Source: DATLGB01 sp038258425
Lineage (GTDB): Bacteria > Actinomycetota > Thermoleophilia > Solirubrobacterales > Solirubrobacteraceae
Direction: 5' to 3'
DNA: 64,000 nucleotides
Assembly (NCBI GenBank): GCA_038258425.1
Contig: JBBSPV010000020.1
Location: 1 to 64,000, forward strand
In this document: positions 1 to 8,735 of the stretch, piece after piece
Numbering within the stretch: the stretch's first letter is position 1
Layout: the number at the start of each line of letters is the position of its first letter
Position numbers and translations under genes: made by a program
The notes under the pieces: model-generated
The model's input: only the letters and a program-made list of their open reading frames with translations
Told to the model about the DNA's origin: nothing
Databases searched by the model: none

Positions 1-183
1 GCCCGTGGCCGCCTTCGGGCCGTCCGGGTCCGCGGCCGCGCCGGCCGGGGTGGGGCTCGGCGTGGCGGCGGCCGCGGGCGGCGCGGTGGTGGCGTCCTCG
101 GGCCGCAGCATGGTGAACCACAGGGCGGCGAAGAGCAGCGCCACCACGGCGACGATCCGGACGGGCGGGGAGATCTGGTCCAT
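1..183 (-). CDS. N-terminal part of a membrane-anchored hypothetical protein (cut by window edge)
   Basis: The ATG is at 183 and the frame stays open to the window edge, giving about 61 residues. The protein begins MDQISPPVRIVAVVALLFAALW, with one hydrophobic segment at about residues 8-25. An Ala/Pro/Thr-rich low-complexity stretch follows. This is what a signal anchor with an extracytoplasmic linker looks like. It lies about 60 bases downstream of aspS on the same strand and may be the last gene of that operon. The family cannot be recognised from this part. Confidence 0.6.
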   Translation of the reverse strand, partial: MDQISPPVRIVAVVALLFAALWFTMLRPEDATTAPPAAAATPSPTPAGAAADPDGPKAATG

Positions 184-243
184 CCCGCTCGGTGATCGGC
201 ACCCCGCGCGCGTTCTGGAGGCCCGGCGGGCCGGGCGGGCGGA

Positions 244-2028
244 TCAGCCGCCGGGCGGCGGCGCCGTCGAGCGCAGGGCCAGCTCGCGCAGCTGCGGCTC
301 GTCGACCGGCGCCGGAGCGCCCGTGAGCGGGTCGGCGCCGCCCGCCGTCTTCGGGAACGCGATCACGTCGCGGATGGACGGCTCGCCCGCGAGCAGCGCG
401 ACGATCCGGTCGAGGCCCAGGGCGATCCCGCCGTGCGGCGGGGCGCCGTAGCGCAGCGCGTCGAGCAGGAACCCGAAGCGCGCCTGGGCCTCCGCGGGCG
501 AGATGTGCAGCGCGTCGAAGACCCGCTGCTGCTCCTCGGCGTCGTGGATGCGGATGGAGCCGCCGCCGATCTCCGAGCCGTCCAGGACGATGTCGTAGCC
601 GCGCGAGAGCATGCCGGCCGGATCGGCCCAGTCGCCCGTCGGGGCGGTGAACGGATGGTGGATGGCGTCGTAGCGGCCGGTGGCCGGGTCGTGCTCGAAC
701 ATCGGGAAGTCGACGACCCACAGCAGCTCGTGGCGGTCCTCGAAGAGCTCGAAGCGGCGCGCGATCTCGAGCCGCAGCTCGCCGGCGACCGTGGCCGCGA
801 CGGGCTCGGCGTCGGCGACGAGCAGCAGCAGATCCCCCGGGCCGGCCATGAGCGCCCGCGAGATGGCGGCGCGCTCCGGTTCGCCGAGCGGCCCGGCCGA
901 GGTCCGCTCCCAGCTCCCCTCGGTGCCGGCGACCGCCCACACGAGCCCCTTGGCCCCGAAGCGCTTCGCATGCTCGGTGAGCTCGTCGAGCTCGCGGCGG
1001 ACCACTTCCCGGGCTCCCGCGTTGAACCCGCGCACGACGCCGCCCGCCGCCAGCGCGCCGGCGAAGACGCGGAACTCCGTGGCCGCCACGGCGTCGCCGA
1101 GGTCGGCGATCTCCAGGCCGAAGCGCAGGTCCGGCTTGTCCGAGCCGTAGCGCAGCATCGCCTCGGCGTGGGACAGCCGCGGCCACGGCGCGGGCGGACA
1201 GGCGAAGCCGGCATCCTCGAAGACCCGCGCGAGCAGCCCCTCGGTGACCGCGACGACGTCCTCCTCATCGACGAAGGACATCTCGAGGTCGAGCTGCGTG
1301 AACTCGGGCTGGCGGTCGGCGCGCAGGTCCTCGTCGCGGAAGCAGCGCGCGATCTGGTAATAGCGCTCGACCCCGGCGACCATCAGCAGCTGCTTGAACA
1401 GCTGGGGCGACTGCGGCAGCGCGTAGAACGAGCCGGGCGCCAGCCGGGAGGGCACGAGGAAGTCGCGCGCGCCCTCCGGCGTCGAGCGCGTGAGGTCCGG
1501 CGTCTCGACGTCGAGGAAGTCGTGGGCGTTGAGGTAGTCGCGCATCGCGCGCGTGACCACGTGGCGCAGCTGGAGGTTGCGCGCCATCTGCGGGCGGCGG
1601 AGGTCGACCACGCGGTGGCGCAGGCGCAGCAGCTCGTCGACCGGGCCCTCGTCGTCGACCGGGAACGGCGGCGTGTCGGCCTCCGCCAGGCGCTCGGCCG
1701 TGGCCACCGAGAGCTCGATCTCGCCCGTGGCGAGGTTCGGGTTCACGTTGCCCGGCTCGCGTGCGACCACGGCTCCCCGTGCGCTGAGCACGTGCTCGGC
1801 GCGCAGCGTCTCGGCCAGCGCGTGCGCCTCGTCCGCAGAGGCCGTCCCGCCCGCCCCGAAGACGAGCTGGACGAGGCCCGTGCGGTCGCGCAGGTCGATG
1901 AAGATCAGCCCGCCGTGGTCGCGGCGGCGGTGCACCCAGCCGGCGACACGGACCTCGGCGCCCACGTCGGCGGCGCGCAGGTCTCCCGCCCAGCGGTCGC
2001 GGTAGCCGTTGGCGCGCGGCGGTCGCAC
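244..2028 (-). CDS. aspS: Aspartyl-tRNA synthetase, probably non-discriminating (Asp/Asn)
   Basis: A class II aminoacyl-tRNA synthetase of 594 residues, the normal length for a bacterial AspRS with the inserted GAD domain. The N-terminal OB-fold anticodon-binding domain reads GWVHRRRDHGGLIFIDLRDR. Motif 2 appears as RCFRDEDLRADRQPEFTQLD and motif 3 as GGIALGLDRIVALLAG near the C-terminus. The GTG start at 2028 shares one base with the hisS stop (TAGTG), so the two are probably translationally coupled. Residue 38 is His in the RRRDH loop, where tRNA-Asp-specific enzymes such as that of E. coli have Leu. His there is typical of non-discriminating enzymes that also charge tRNA-Asn for the GatCAB amidotransferase. 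The dual specificity is inference. Confidence 0.96.
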   Translation of the reverse strand: MRPPRANGYRDRWAGDLRAADVGAEVRVAGWVHRRRDHGGLIFIDLRDRTGLVQLVFGAGGTASADEAHALAETLRAEHVLSARGAVVAREPGNVNPNLATGEIELSVATAERLAEADTPPFPVDDEGPVDELLRLRHRVVDLRRPQMARNLQLRHVVTRAMRDYLNAHDFLDVETPDLTRSTPEGARDFLVPSRLAPGSFYALPQSPQLFKQLLMVAGVERYYQIARCFRDEDLRADRQPEFTQLDLEMSFVDEEDVVAVTEGLLARVFEDAGFACPPAPWPRLSHAEAMLRYGSDKPDLRFGLEIADLGDAVAATEFRVFAGALAAGGVVRGFNAGAREVVRRELDELTEHAKRFGAKGLVWAVAGTEGSWERTSAGPLGEPERAAISRALMAGPGDLLLLVADAEPVAATVAGELRLEIARRFELFEDRHELLWVVDFPMFEHDPATGRYDAIHHPFTAPTGDWADPAGMLSRGYDIVLDGSEIGGGSIRIHDAEEQQRVFDALHISPAEAQARFGFLLDALRYGAPPHGGIALGLDRIVALLAGEPSIRDVIAFPKTAGGADPLTGAPAPVDEPQLRELALRSTAPPPGG

Positions 2029-3269
2029 TACAGCCAGTTCCGCATGTGGTGGATCACGGAGTCGACCCCGACGGTCTGCTGGTCGCCGGACTCCATGTCC
2101 CGCAGCACCGCGCCCTCGTCGGAGATCACGGCAACGTAGCGGGCGCCGATCCGGTCGGCCTGCTTGAGCACGCCCTTGGCCGACCGGCCCGCGAGCTCGA
2201 GCTGGGCGGCGTGCCCGACGCGGCGCGCGTCGCCCGCGAGGCGGAAGGCCGCGACCCGGTGCTCCGGCGCGGCGGCGGCGACGTAGAGGTCCACGGGGAC
2301 CGGCGCGACAGGAGCGCGCTCGGAGGCCAGCAGCATCCGCTCGACGCCTGCGGCCCAGCCGCAGCCGGGCGTCGGCTTCCCGCCGAGCTGCTCCACCAGG
2401 CCGTCGTAGCGCCCGCCGCCGCCCACGGCGCTCTGCGCGCCGAGAGCATCGGAGGTGAACTCGAACAGGGTGTGGGTGTAGTAGTCGAGGCCGCGCACGA
2501 GCGTCGGATCGAGCTCGTAGGCCACCCCGACGGCGTCGAGGCGCTCGCACACGGCGGCGAAGTGCTCGATGTCGTCGCCGCTCAGGCGGTGCAGCAGCCG
2601 GGGGGCATCGGCCATCACCGCCCGCGTGCCGGGATGGTCGGCGTCGAAGGCGCGCAGCGGGTTGAGCTCGATGCGGTCGCGAACCTCGGCGGACAGCTCG
2701 CCGGCCCGCCCCCGCAGGTAGGACTGCAGCTCCTCGCGGTACGCGGCGCGCGACGCGGGCGTCCCGAGGCTCGTGAGCCGCAGCCGGACCCCCTGGACCC
2801 CGAGTGCCTCGTAGAGCTCGGAGAGTAGGACGATGAGCTCCGCGTCGACACCCGGGTCGTCCGACCCGATCGCCTCGGCCCCGACCTGCCAGAACTGGCG
2901 AAAGCGCCCCGCCTGCGGCTGCTCGGCCCGAAAGAACGACTCGAGGTACCAGAGCTTCACGGGCTGGGGGCGCTTGTGCATCCCGTGCTCCATGTAGGCC
3001 CGGCAGACCGGCGCGGTGCCCTCGGGACGCAGGGTCAGCGACCGGCCGCCGGCGTCCTGGAACGAGTACATCTCCTTGGAGACGATGTCCGTGGAGCGCC
3101 CGACGCCGCGGGCGAAGAGCTCCGTCGCCTCGAACGTCGGCGTCTCGATGCGCGCGTAGCCCGCGCGCTCGAGGATCGCCTGGGCGGTGGCGGTGAGCGC
3201 GTCGCGGGCGAGCGCGTCGTCGCCGAGCACGTCGAACGTGCCCTTCGGGACCTGCAGCCGCTCGCTCAA
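2028..3269 (-). CDS. hisS: Histidyl-tRNA synthetase
   Basis: A class II synthetase of 413 residues, typical for bacterial HisRS, that charges tRNA-His. It starts with the classic LQVPKGTFDVLG. Motif 2 is visible as LRPEGTAPVCRAY followed by LWYLESFFRAEQPQAGRFRQ. The His-specific block LVRGLDYYTHTLFEF is present, with a C-terminal anticodon-binding domain. The chosen start is a TTG at 3269 that overlaps the stop of the upstream hydrolase gene (TTGA), and no closer ATG or GTG fits the conserved N-terminus. Longer upstream readings in this frame are antisense to the hydrolase. aspS follows with a one-base overlap. Confidence 0.95.
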   Translation of the reverse strand: MSERLQVPKGTFDVLGDDALARDALTATAQAILERAGYARIETPTFEATELFARGVGRSTDIVSKEMYSFQDAGGRSLTLRPEGTAPVCRAYMEHGMHKRPQPVKLWYLESFFRAEQPQAGRFRQFWQVGAEAIGSDDPGVDAELIVLLSELYEALGVQGVRLRLTSLGTPASRAAYREELQSYLRGRAGELSAEVRDRIELNPLRAFDADHPGTRAVMADAPRLLHRLSGDDIEHFAAVCERLDAVGVAYELDPTLVRGLDYYTHTLFEFTSDALGAQSAVGGGGRYDGLVEQLGGKPTPGCGWAAGVERMLLASERAPVAPVPVDLYVAAAAPEHRVAAFRLAGDARRVGHAAQLELAGRSAKGVLKQADRIGARYVAVISDEGAVLRDMESGDQQTVGVDSVIHHMRNWL

Positions 3270-3898
3270 ACGAGCTCTTGGAGGAAGGGGTTGGTGGCGC
3301 GCTCGGCGCCGAGCGTCGTCGGGCCCATGTGCCCCGGCAGCACGCGCGTCTCGTCGGGCAGGCGCTCGAGGAGCATGGCGATGGACTCCAGCAGGCGGCC
3401 GTGGTCGCCGCCCGGCAGGTCCGTCCGGCCCACGGAGCCCTGGAAGAGCACGTCGCCACCGAACAGCGCGGCGTCCTCGGCCACGTGGTAGGCGACGTGG
3501 CCCGGTGAGTGGCCGGGGACGAAGAGGACCTCGAGCTCGAGGCCGGCGAGCCGCAGCGTCTCGCCGCCGGCGACGGTGTGGTCGGCCTCGTAGGCCTCCA
3601 GCGGGCCGAAGCCGGGGAACAGGTAGTCGTTGATGTTGGCGAGCACCTCGACCTCGGCTTCCGGGCACCACACGGGCGCGCCCGTCGCGCGCGCGAGGGC
3701 GGCGACCGCGCCGACGTGATCGAAGTGCGTGTGGGTCAGCAGGATCGCCTCGACGCGCAGGCCCTCGGCCTCGATCGCCTCGAGCAGGCGCTCCGCCTCG
3801 TCGCCGGGGTCCACCACGAGGGCGGCGTCGGACCCGTCGGCGTTGAAGATGAAGCAGTTCTCCTGCAGCGGCCCCACCGTGGCCATGCGGATCTTCAT
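3266..3898 (-). CDS. MBL-fold metallohydrolase (glyoxalase II-like)
   Basis: A 210-residue metallo-beta-lactamase-fold enzyme. It carries the metal motif THTHFDHVG, then GHSPGHVAYHV and GGDVLFQGSVGRTDLPGG, and a late PGHMGPTT histidine. These are the ligands of the binuclear zinc centre of the glyoxalase II/YcbL group. Related proteins hydrolyse thioesters such as S-lactoylglutathione, but small members like this often have unknown substrates. The ATG at 3898 overlaps the upstream stop (ATGA), and the gene's own stop overlaps the hisS TTG. It is therefore the middle of a tightly coupled operon. An MBL-fold gene just upstream of hisS is a recurrent arrangement, by recollection. Confidence 0.85.
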   Translation of the reverse strand: MKIRMATVGPLQENCFIFNADGSDAALVVDPGDEAERLLEAIEAEGLRVEAILLTHTHFDHVGAVAALARATGAPVWCPEAEVEVLANINDYLFPGFGPLEAYEADHTVAGGETLRLAGLELEVLFVPGHSPGHVAYHVAEDAALFGGDVLFQGSVGRTDLPGGDHGRLLESIAMLLERLPDETRVLPGHMGPTTLGAERATNPFLQELV

Positions 3899-4260
3899 CG
3901 CCGGCGCGCGCCGCCCGTCTGCTGCCGGAGCTTGCGGGTGTAGATCCATTTGTCCGTGAGGTACATGATCGGCGTGTAGAGCAGCAGCGCCACCGCGGAC
4001 ATCAGCAGCGCCTGGCCCGTCGTCGTGCCCTTGGAGAGGAAGCGGAAGAAGGCGAAGAGGATCGCCGCCCCGATCAGCGCCTTGACGGCCGAGGACTGCA
4101 GCGTCGGCGGGCGCAGCTCGCGCGCCCCGCCCCGGCCGCCCTTCGTCCCGGCCGGTCGCGGCGCCCCGTCGCGCGGCTTGCTCGTGCGCCCGCGGACCTC
4201 GACCGCGCCCGCGGCGTTTCCCCGGTGCTTCGTCCGGCGCTTGCGCTTGGTCTGGGCCAT
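3895..4260 (-). CDS. Small conserved membrane protein with a basic N-terminus
   Basis: A 121-residue protein. The first 50 residues are strongly basic (MAQTKRKRRTKHRG and on). Two hydrophobic segments follow, at about residues 58-74 and 82-100, and the tail is basic (RKLRQQTGGARRR). The topology suggests a two-pass inner-membrane protein with cytoplasmic ends. No enzymatic motif is visible and I do not recognise a named family. It is the second gene of the operon: its start lies 9 bases after the formiminotransferase stop, and its stop overlaps the MBL hydrolase ATG. Confidence 0.75.
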   Translation of the reverse strand: MAQTKRKRRTKHRGNAAGAVEVRGRTSKPRDGAPRPAGTKGGRGGARELRPPTLQSSAVKALIGAAILFAFFRFLSKGTTTGQALLMSAVALLLYTPIMYLTDKWIYTRKLRQQTGGARRR

Positions 4261-4269
4261 TGGGGGAGT

Positions 4270-5103
4270 CTACGTGGCGAGGGCCCGTTCGAGGAGCTGC
4301 CGGGCGGGCTCGAATCCGGGCATCGGCACGTCGGCCGGGAAGTCCGCGAACGCCCGCTCGGGCGCGAGGCCAACGAGCTCCGCGCGCGCCACGGCCGCGT
4401 GGCGGCGGACGGCCGCGACGACCTGGCCGGGCGTCGCCCGCTCGAGCGCCTCGACGTTCGTGCTCACCTGCGCCGCGCCGCTGAGCTGGACGCCGAGGGC
4501 GCGGACGCCGGGCAGCCCCTCGGCCCCGCCCTCGCGGATGCGGGCGGCGATGGCGCGGGCGTCGGCGACGTCGTGGGCCGGGCCGAGCTGCACGTTGAAG
4601 GCGATCAGCGGTGGACGGGCGGTCACGAGCGTCGCGCCGGCGCTCGCGTGCGCGGGCGGCCCGAAGTCCGGGGGCCGCCCATCGAGGCCGCCGGGGCGGC
4701 GCAGCTCGGCGCGGGTGCGGCCGCCGCCGAGCTCGCCGTAGAGGTGGACCGGCAGCCCGAGCTCGTGCCCGAGCCGGTCGGCGAGCACGAGCGCCTCGGC
4801 GATCGCCGCACCGCGCTCGGCCGGGTCCGCGAAGACGATCGGCGCGACGTCGAGCGCCCCGACGCGCGGGTGCACGCCCGCGTGCCGGCGCAGGTCGATC
4901 CGCGCGACCGCCTCCCGGGCGCCGGCGAGCACGGCGCCGGCGAGCAGGCCGGGGCCGGCGGCGAGGGAGAACACTGCGCGGTGGTGGTCGGCGTCGGCGT
5001 GGAGGTCGAGCACGCGCGCGCCGCCGGCCGCGAAGGCCGCGCCGATGGCGTCCAGCGCCGCCGCGTCCCGGCCCTCGGAGACGTTGGGAACCGCGAGCAG
5101 CAC
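4270..5103 (-). CDS. Glutamate formimidoyltransferase-like protein
   Basis: About 277 residues, resembling the formiminotransferase domains of FTCD, which move a formimino group between N-formiminoglutamate and tetrahydrofolate. Seen are the N-terminal AVPNVSEGRD, the DADHHRAVFS block and HAGVHPRVGALDVAPIVF, which carries family-typical His and Asp residues. The C-terminal N-subdomain-like region has FNVQLG and VQLSGAAQVSTNVE. The GTG at 5103 is chosen because it puts the conserved LLAVPNVSEG at the N-terminus; longer readings add only Pro/Thr-rich sequence. It is the first gene of the aspS/hisS operon. No other histidine-degradation gene is nearby, so the physiological role is uncertain. Confidence 0.82.
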   Translation of the reverse strand: MLLAVPNVSEGRDAAALDAIGAAFAAGGARVLDLHADADHHRAVFSLAAGPGLLAGAVLAGAREAVARIDLRRHAGVHPRVGALDVAPIVFADPAERGAAIAEALVLADRLGHELGLPVHLYGELGGGRTRAELRRPGGLDGRPPDFGPPAHASAGATLVTARPPLIAFNVQLGPAHDVADARAIAARIREGGAEGLPGVRALGVQLSGAAQVSTNVEALERATPGQVVAAVRRHAAVARAELVGLAPERAFADFPADVPMPGFEPARQLLERALAT

Positions 5104-5167
5104 GGCGGCGAGGCTAGGTGACTGCGTGGCGCTCGGGCGCGGGCGCGCCCTGGGGGTCGGGGTGGGG

Positions 5168-5210
5168 GTGGTCGAGGTTAGGGACAACCATGGGCCTCAA
5201 CCTCGACCAC
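5168..5210. promoter_or_regulatory. 12-bp perfect inverted repeat in a divergent intergenic region
   Basis: GTGGTCGAGGTT at 5168-5179 is matched exactly by AACCTCGACCAC at 5199-5210, with a 19-base spacer. It lies between the divergent formiminotransferase-like gene (start 5103) and the gene ending at 5743. It could be a two-half-site operator or an RNA hairpin in a 5' leader. No regulator can be assigned. Confidence 0.45.
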
Positions 5211-5742
5211 CTCGCGCGGGGCTTGACGCCGGCGCCCCGGCAGGCTCGTCGTCACGTTCTACCCTGGCGGCCGTTCCCGAGCCGCCGAACAAGCCCGACA
5301 CGCTCGACCCCGAGGTCGTCGAGCGCCTGATTACCCGCGACCTCGAGGAGCACCGGGGCAAGCCGCTCTCGCGCCGCACGCTCGAGACCCAGCGCTCCCT
5401 GGAGTCCTACCTGCGCGCGGGCATCCGGCCCCGGTGGAGCGAGCGGCTGATGGAGATCGAGCGCTACACGCGCGAGCACTGGCGCTCGCTCGAGCGGCGG
5501 CTGGGACAGCTGCGGGAGTCGATCGCCGACCCCGCCGTCCTCGCCGCCCGCTGGGCCGAGGTGGCGGCGACGTGGGACTTCGGCCAGGTCAACGACCTCG
5601 TCCGCCAGCACAACCAGTGGTACCCGGTCGAGCGCGACCTGCCGATGAACCCGCGCACGGGCGAGTACCTGCCGGTGATGGGCCGCTCCTACCGGCGGTC
5701 GGAGCTCGACGCGGCGTGGGTGCTGCGAGAGTTCCCCGCCTG

Positions 5743-5743
<1 letters not shown>
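5168..5743 (+). CDS. Unrecognised conserved protein, start uncertain
   Basis: The convincing part runs from about 5270 to 5743 and reads as a soluble, helical protein (LDPEVVERLITRDLEEHRGK, later WDFGQVNDLVRQHNQWYP and MNPRTGEYLPVMGRSYRRSELD). I do not recognise the family. The only in-frame GTG codons upstream are at 5162 and 5168. Both fall in or beside the inverted repeat, so the real start may be a rarer codon near 5264-5272. A TACCCT hexamer at 5260-5265 could even be the -10 box of a leaderless transcript. The gene ends in TGATG, overlapping the start of the oxidoreductase at 5743, which suggests co-translation. Confidence 0.6.
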
Positions 5744-6750
<1,007 letters not shown>

Positions 6751-6789
6751 GAATCGACCGCGGCCCGCTCGCTATCCTGCCGCCTCCCC

Positions 6790-6863
6790 GCCGGAGTAGC
6801 TCAGTCGGTTAGAGCAGCGGAATCATAATCCGCGTGTCGGGGGTTCGAGTCCCTCCTCCGGCA
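6790..6863 (+). tRNA. tRNA with CAT anticodon (elongator tRNA-Met most likely, Ile2 possible)
   Basis: The 74-base cloverleaf folds cleanly. The acceptor stem is GCCGGAG/CTCCGGC with discriminator A, and the D stem is GCTC/GAGC. The anticodon stem GCGGA/TCCGC encloses loop ATCATAA, giving anticodon CAT. The T arm contains GGTTCGAGTCC. The 3' CCA is not encoded. The initiator GGG/CCC anticodon-stem pairs are absent, so it is not tRNA-fMet. A CAT anticodon could also belong to the lysidine-modified tRNA-Ile2. A TATCCT box at 6773-6778 could be its -10 element. It borders an integrase fragment and an accessory region. Confidence 0.93.
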
Positions 6864-6952
6864 TCGCAGATTGGCTGCAAGCGGGCGACTTCGCCAGTGA
6901 ACGGCAAAGGCCATTTGCCGATCGTGTTCCAAAGGACGGGTACCGTTTGTGC

Positions 6953-7177
6953 ATGGCGACGGCCGTTCCGACGGGGCACGTCATCCTCCACTGGGGCGCT
7001 CGTCGACCGGTGGGGTGGGCCCTCTACCGGCTCCCCGACGGCAGACGGGTGCAGCGCACCATCGGCCCGGCATGGACCGGTCGTGGTCGTCCGCCGGCCG
7101 GCCACTTCACGAAGCGACTCGCAGACGACTGGCTCCGCGTTGTGCTCGACCGGGCCCGCGACGGCACGCTCCGCTGA
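6953..7177 (+). pseudogene. Tyrosine integrase fragment (N-terminal arm only)
   Basis: The ATG at 6953 opens a 74-residue frame. Its middle reads YRLPDGRRVQRTIGPAWTG, then GRPPAGHFTKRLADDWL. This closely matches the N-terminal arm of actinobacterial site-specific tyrosine recombinases. Everything that should follow is missing: the SAM-like domain and the catalytic R-HxxR-Y domain. The frame stops at 7177 and no continuation is visible in the next 175 bases. Position, about 90 bases after a tRNA gene, fits a decayed integrase left after insertion at the tRNA. A short TTG-initiated extension to 6947 is possible. Confidence 0.6.
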
Positions 7178-7352
7178 CGAGCCATGGCTGGAGGCGGCCG
7201 GACCGTTGGCACAAACGGCGGCGGTCTTGGCGGTCCAGCCGACTAGAGGGTGGTCGACGATTATGCCGACGAACACCAGAAGTGCGCTGCGGCGGAGCCG
7301 TCACCCGCCAGCCCATTGCGCCGCGGGCGGGGCGGGACGATGATGGGTCAGC

Positions 7353-8549
7353 GTGTTCGGCGACTTGCACTGCCACTACCCCATGCACCTCCTCGGCGAG
7401 GATGCGTCGACGACGCACACCTACGACCGGATAGTCCGTGTCCGCCACCGTCACGGCTGGCGTGACCGGCTGCGTGCTCTGGCGGTCCTCGTGCTCGCAC
7501 GCCATTTCAACTACCGCGGCCGCGCGGGTCGGCAGTGGCGCGTCGACCTGGCCGGCCTCCATACCGGCGGGGCCCGCCTGGTGCTGTCGGTGCTCTACGT
7601 TCCGTGGGCTGAGATCGACCTCGACAAGCCTGCCCTCGCCAACCCGGAGGCCGGTTACTTCGGTGAGCTCATCGACCACCTCGAGGCCGTGGAGCGTGAC
7701 CTCGAGGAGGGCCCGCACGCCGGGCTGCAGCAGGTGGTCGGGAGCGCGGTCGAGCTCGACGCGGCGGTCGCGGCCGACCGGGTCGCCGTCGTGCACTGCG
7801 TGGAGGGCGGCTTCCACCTCGGCGCCACCCCGGAAGCGGTCGCTGACAATGTCGCCGAGCTTGCGCGCCGCGGCGTCGGGTACGTGACGCTCGCGCACCT
7901 CTTCTACCGGGGTGTGGCCACCAACGCCCCGGCGCTGCCGATGTTCTCCGACGCCTGGTATGACCGCTTGTTCGGCCAGCCCGACCGAGGTCTGACGGCG
8001 CTGGGACGGGCGGCGGTGACGGCGATGTATGAGCAGCGGATCCTCATCGACGTCAGCCACATGCGCGCCGGCGCCCTGACGGAAACCTTTGCGCTGCTCG
8101 ACGAGCTCGACGCCCGCAACGGAACGAATCCGCGCGAGTACCCGGTCATCGCCTCCCATGCGGGTTATCGCTTCGGCGACCAGTCCTACATGCTCGACGA
8201 GCCAACGATCCGCGCCATCGCCGCCCGCGACGGGGTCATCGGCCTGATCCTTGCCCGCCATCAGCTGCAGGGCGGTCTGTCCGACGGCGAGGGCATCGAC
8301 CACACGGTCGCGATCATGCGCCGCCACGTCGACCGGATCGCCGAGATCACCGGCTCGCATGCGCACACCGGCCTCGGTTCCGATCTCGACGGGTTCATCA
8401 AGCCGACGATGGGCGGCATCGAGACTGCGGTCGATCTCGCCCGTCTCGAGGACGGCATCCGTGAGGCCTATCCGACCGACGCCGACGCGATCCTCTTCGA
8501 CAACGCCCGCCGGGTGGTGACGCGGGTGCTCGCCCAACGCGTCGCCTGA
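7353..8549 (+). CDS. Peptidase M19 / membrane dipeptidase family protein
   Basis: A 398-residue TIM-barrel amidohydrolase-like protein of the renal dipeptidase family, a zinc enzyme that cleaves dipeptides in other organisms. Metal-ligand motifs are visible in order: DLHCHYPM at the N-terminus, VHCVEGGF with the bridging Glu, DVSHM, ASHAGYRF and TGLGSDLDGFIKPT near the C-terminus. No signal peptide is seen; the protein starts directly with the first metal motif at the GTG at 7353. It is the first intact gene after the integrase fragment and is transcribed in the same direction as the metallophosphatase. The natural substrate is unknown. Confidence 0.85.
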   Translation: MFGDLHCHYPMHLLGEDASTTHTYDRIVRVRHRHGWRDRLRALAVLVLARHFNYRGRAGRQWRVDLAGLHTGGARLVLSVLYVPWAEIDLDKPALANPEAGYFGELIDHLEAVERDLEEGPHAGLQQVVGSAVELDAAVAADRVAVVHCVEGGFHLGATPEAVADNVAELARRGVGYVTLAHLFYRGVATNAPALPMFSDAWYDRLFGQPDRGLTALGRAAVTAMYEQRILIDVSHMRAGALTETFALLDELDARNGTNPREYPVIASHAGYRFGDQSYMLDEPTIRAIAARDGVIGLILARHQLQGGLSDGEGIDHTVAIMRRHVDRIAEITGSHAHTGLGSDLDGFIKPTMGGIETAVDLARLEDGIREAYPTDADAILFDNARRVVTRVLAQRVA

Positions 8550-8735
8550 CCAGCGGTGAGCGGCCGCGGCCCGGGCGGAGTCGGGGGTCAGAGTCAAGGC
8601 CGGCGAGGCGCGTCGCCCGGCCTCGGTCGACGGAGAAGGGCATCCGGTCCAGCGCCCTCCCCGGCGCGCCGCCCCGATGGGGCGATTGGCGCATAGGGCT
8701 TGCGGTGGCTCGCGGTTCGCGGGATAACGTGCCGC

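Noticed and set aside
5..451. Plus-strand open frame of 148 codons at the left edge
   Set aside because: It is antisense to the truncated membrane gene and to the conserved 3' end of aspS, and reads as Arg/Ser/Ala-rich filler.
3269..3671. Long upstream extension of the hisS frame (and of the aspS frame through hisS)
   Set aside because: The extension is antisense-like, Arg/Pro-rich sequence over the MBL-hydrolase gene. Conserved synthetase sequence begins at LQVPKGTFDVLG.
5223..5265. TTGACG...TACCCT as a sigma-70-type promoter
   Set aside because: The spacing between the two boxes is 31 bases, far from the usual 16-19.
6773..6778. Full promoter for the tRNA gene
   Set aside because: TATCCT is a fair -10 box, but the nearest -35-like element (TCGACC at 6754) is only 13 bases away.
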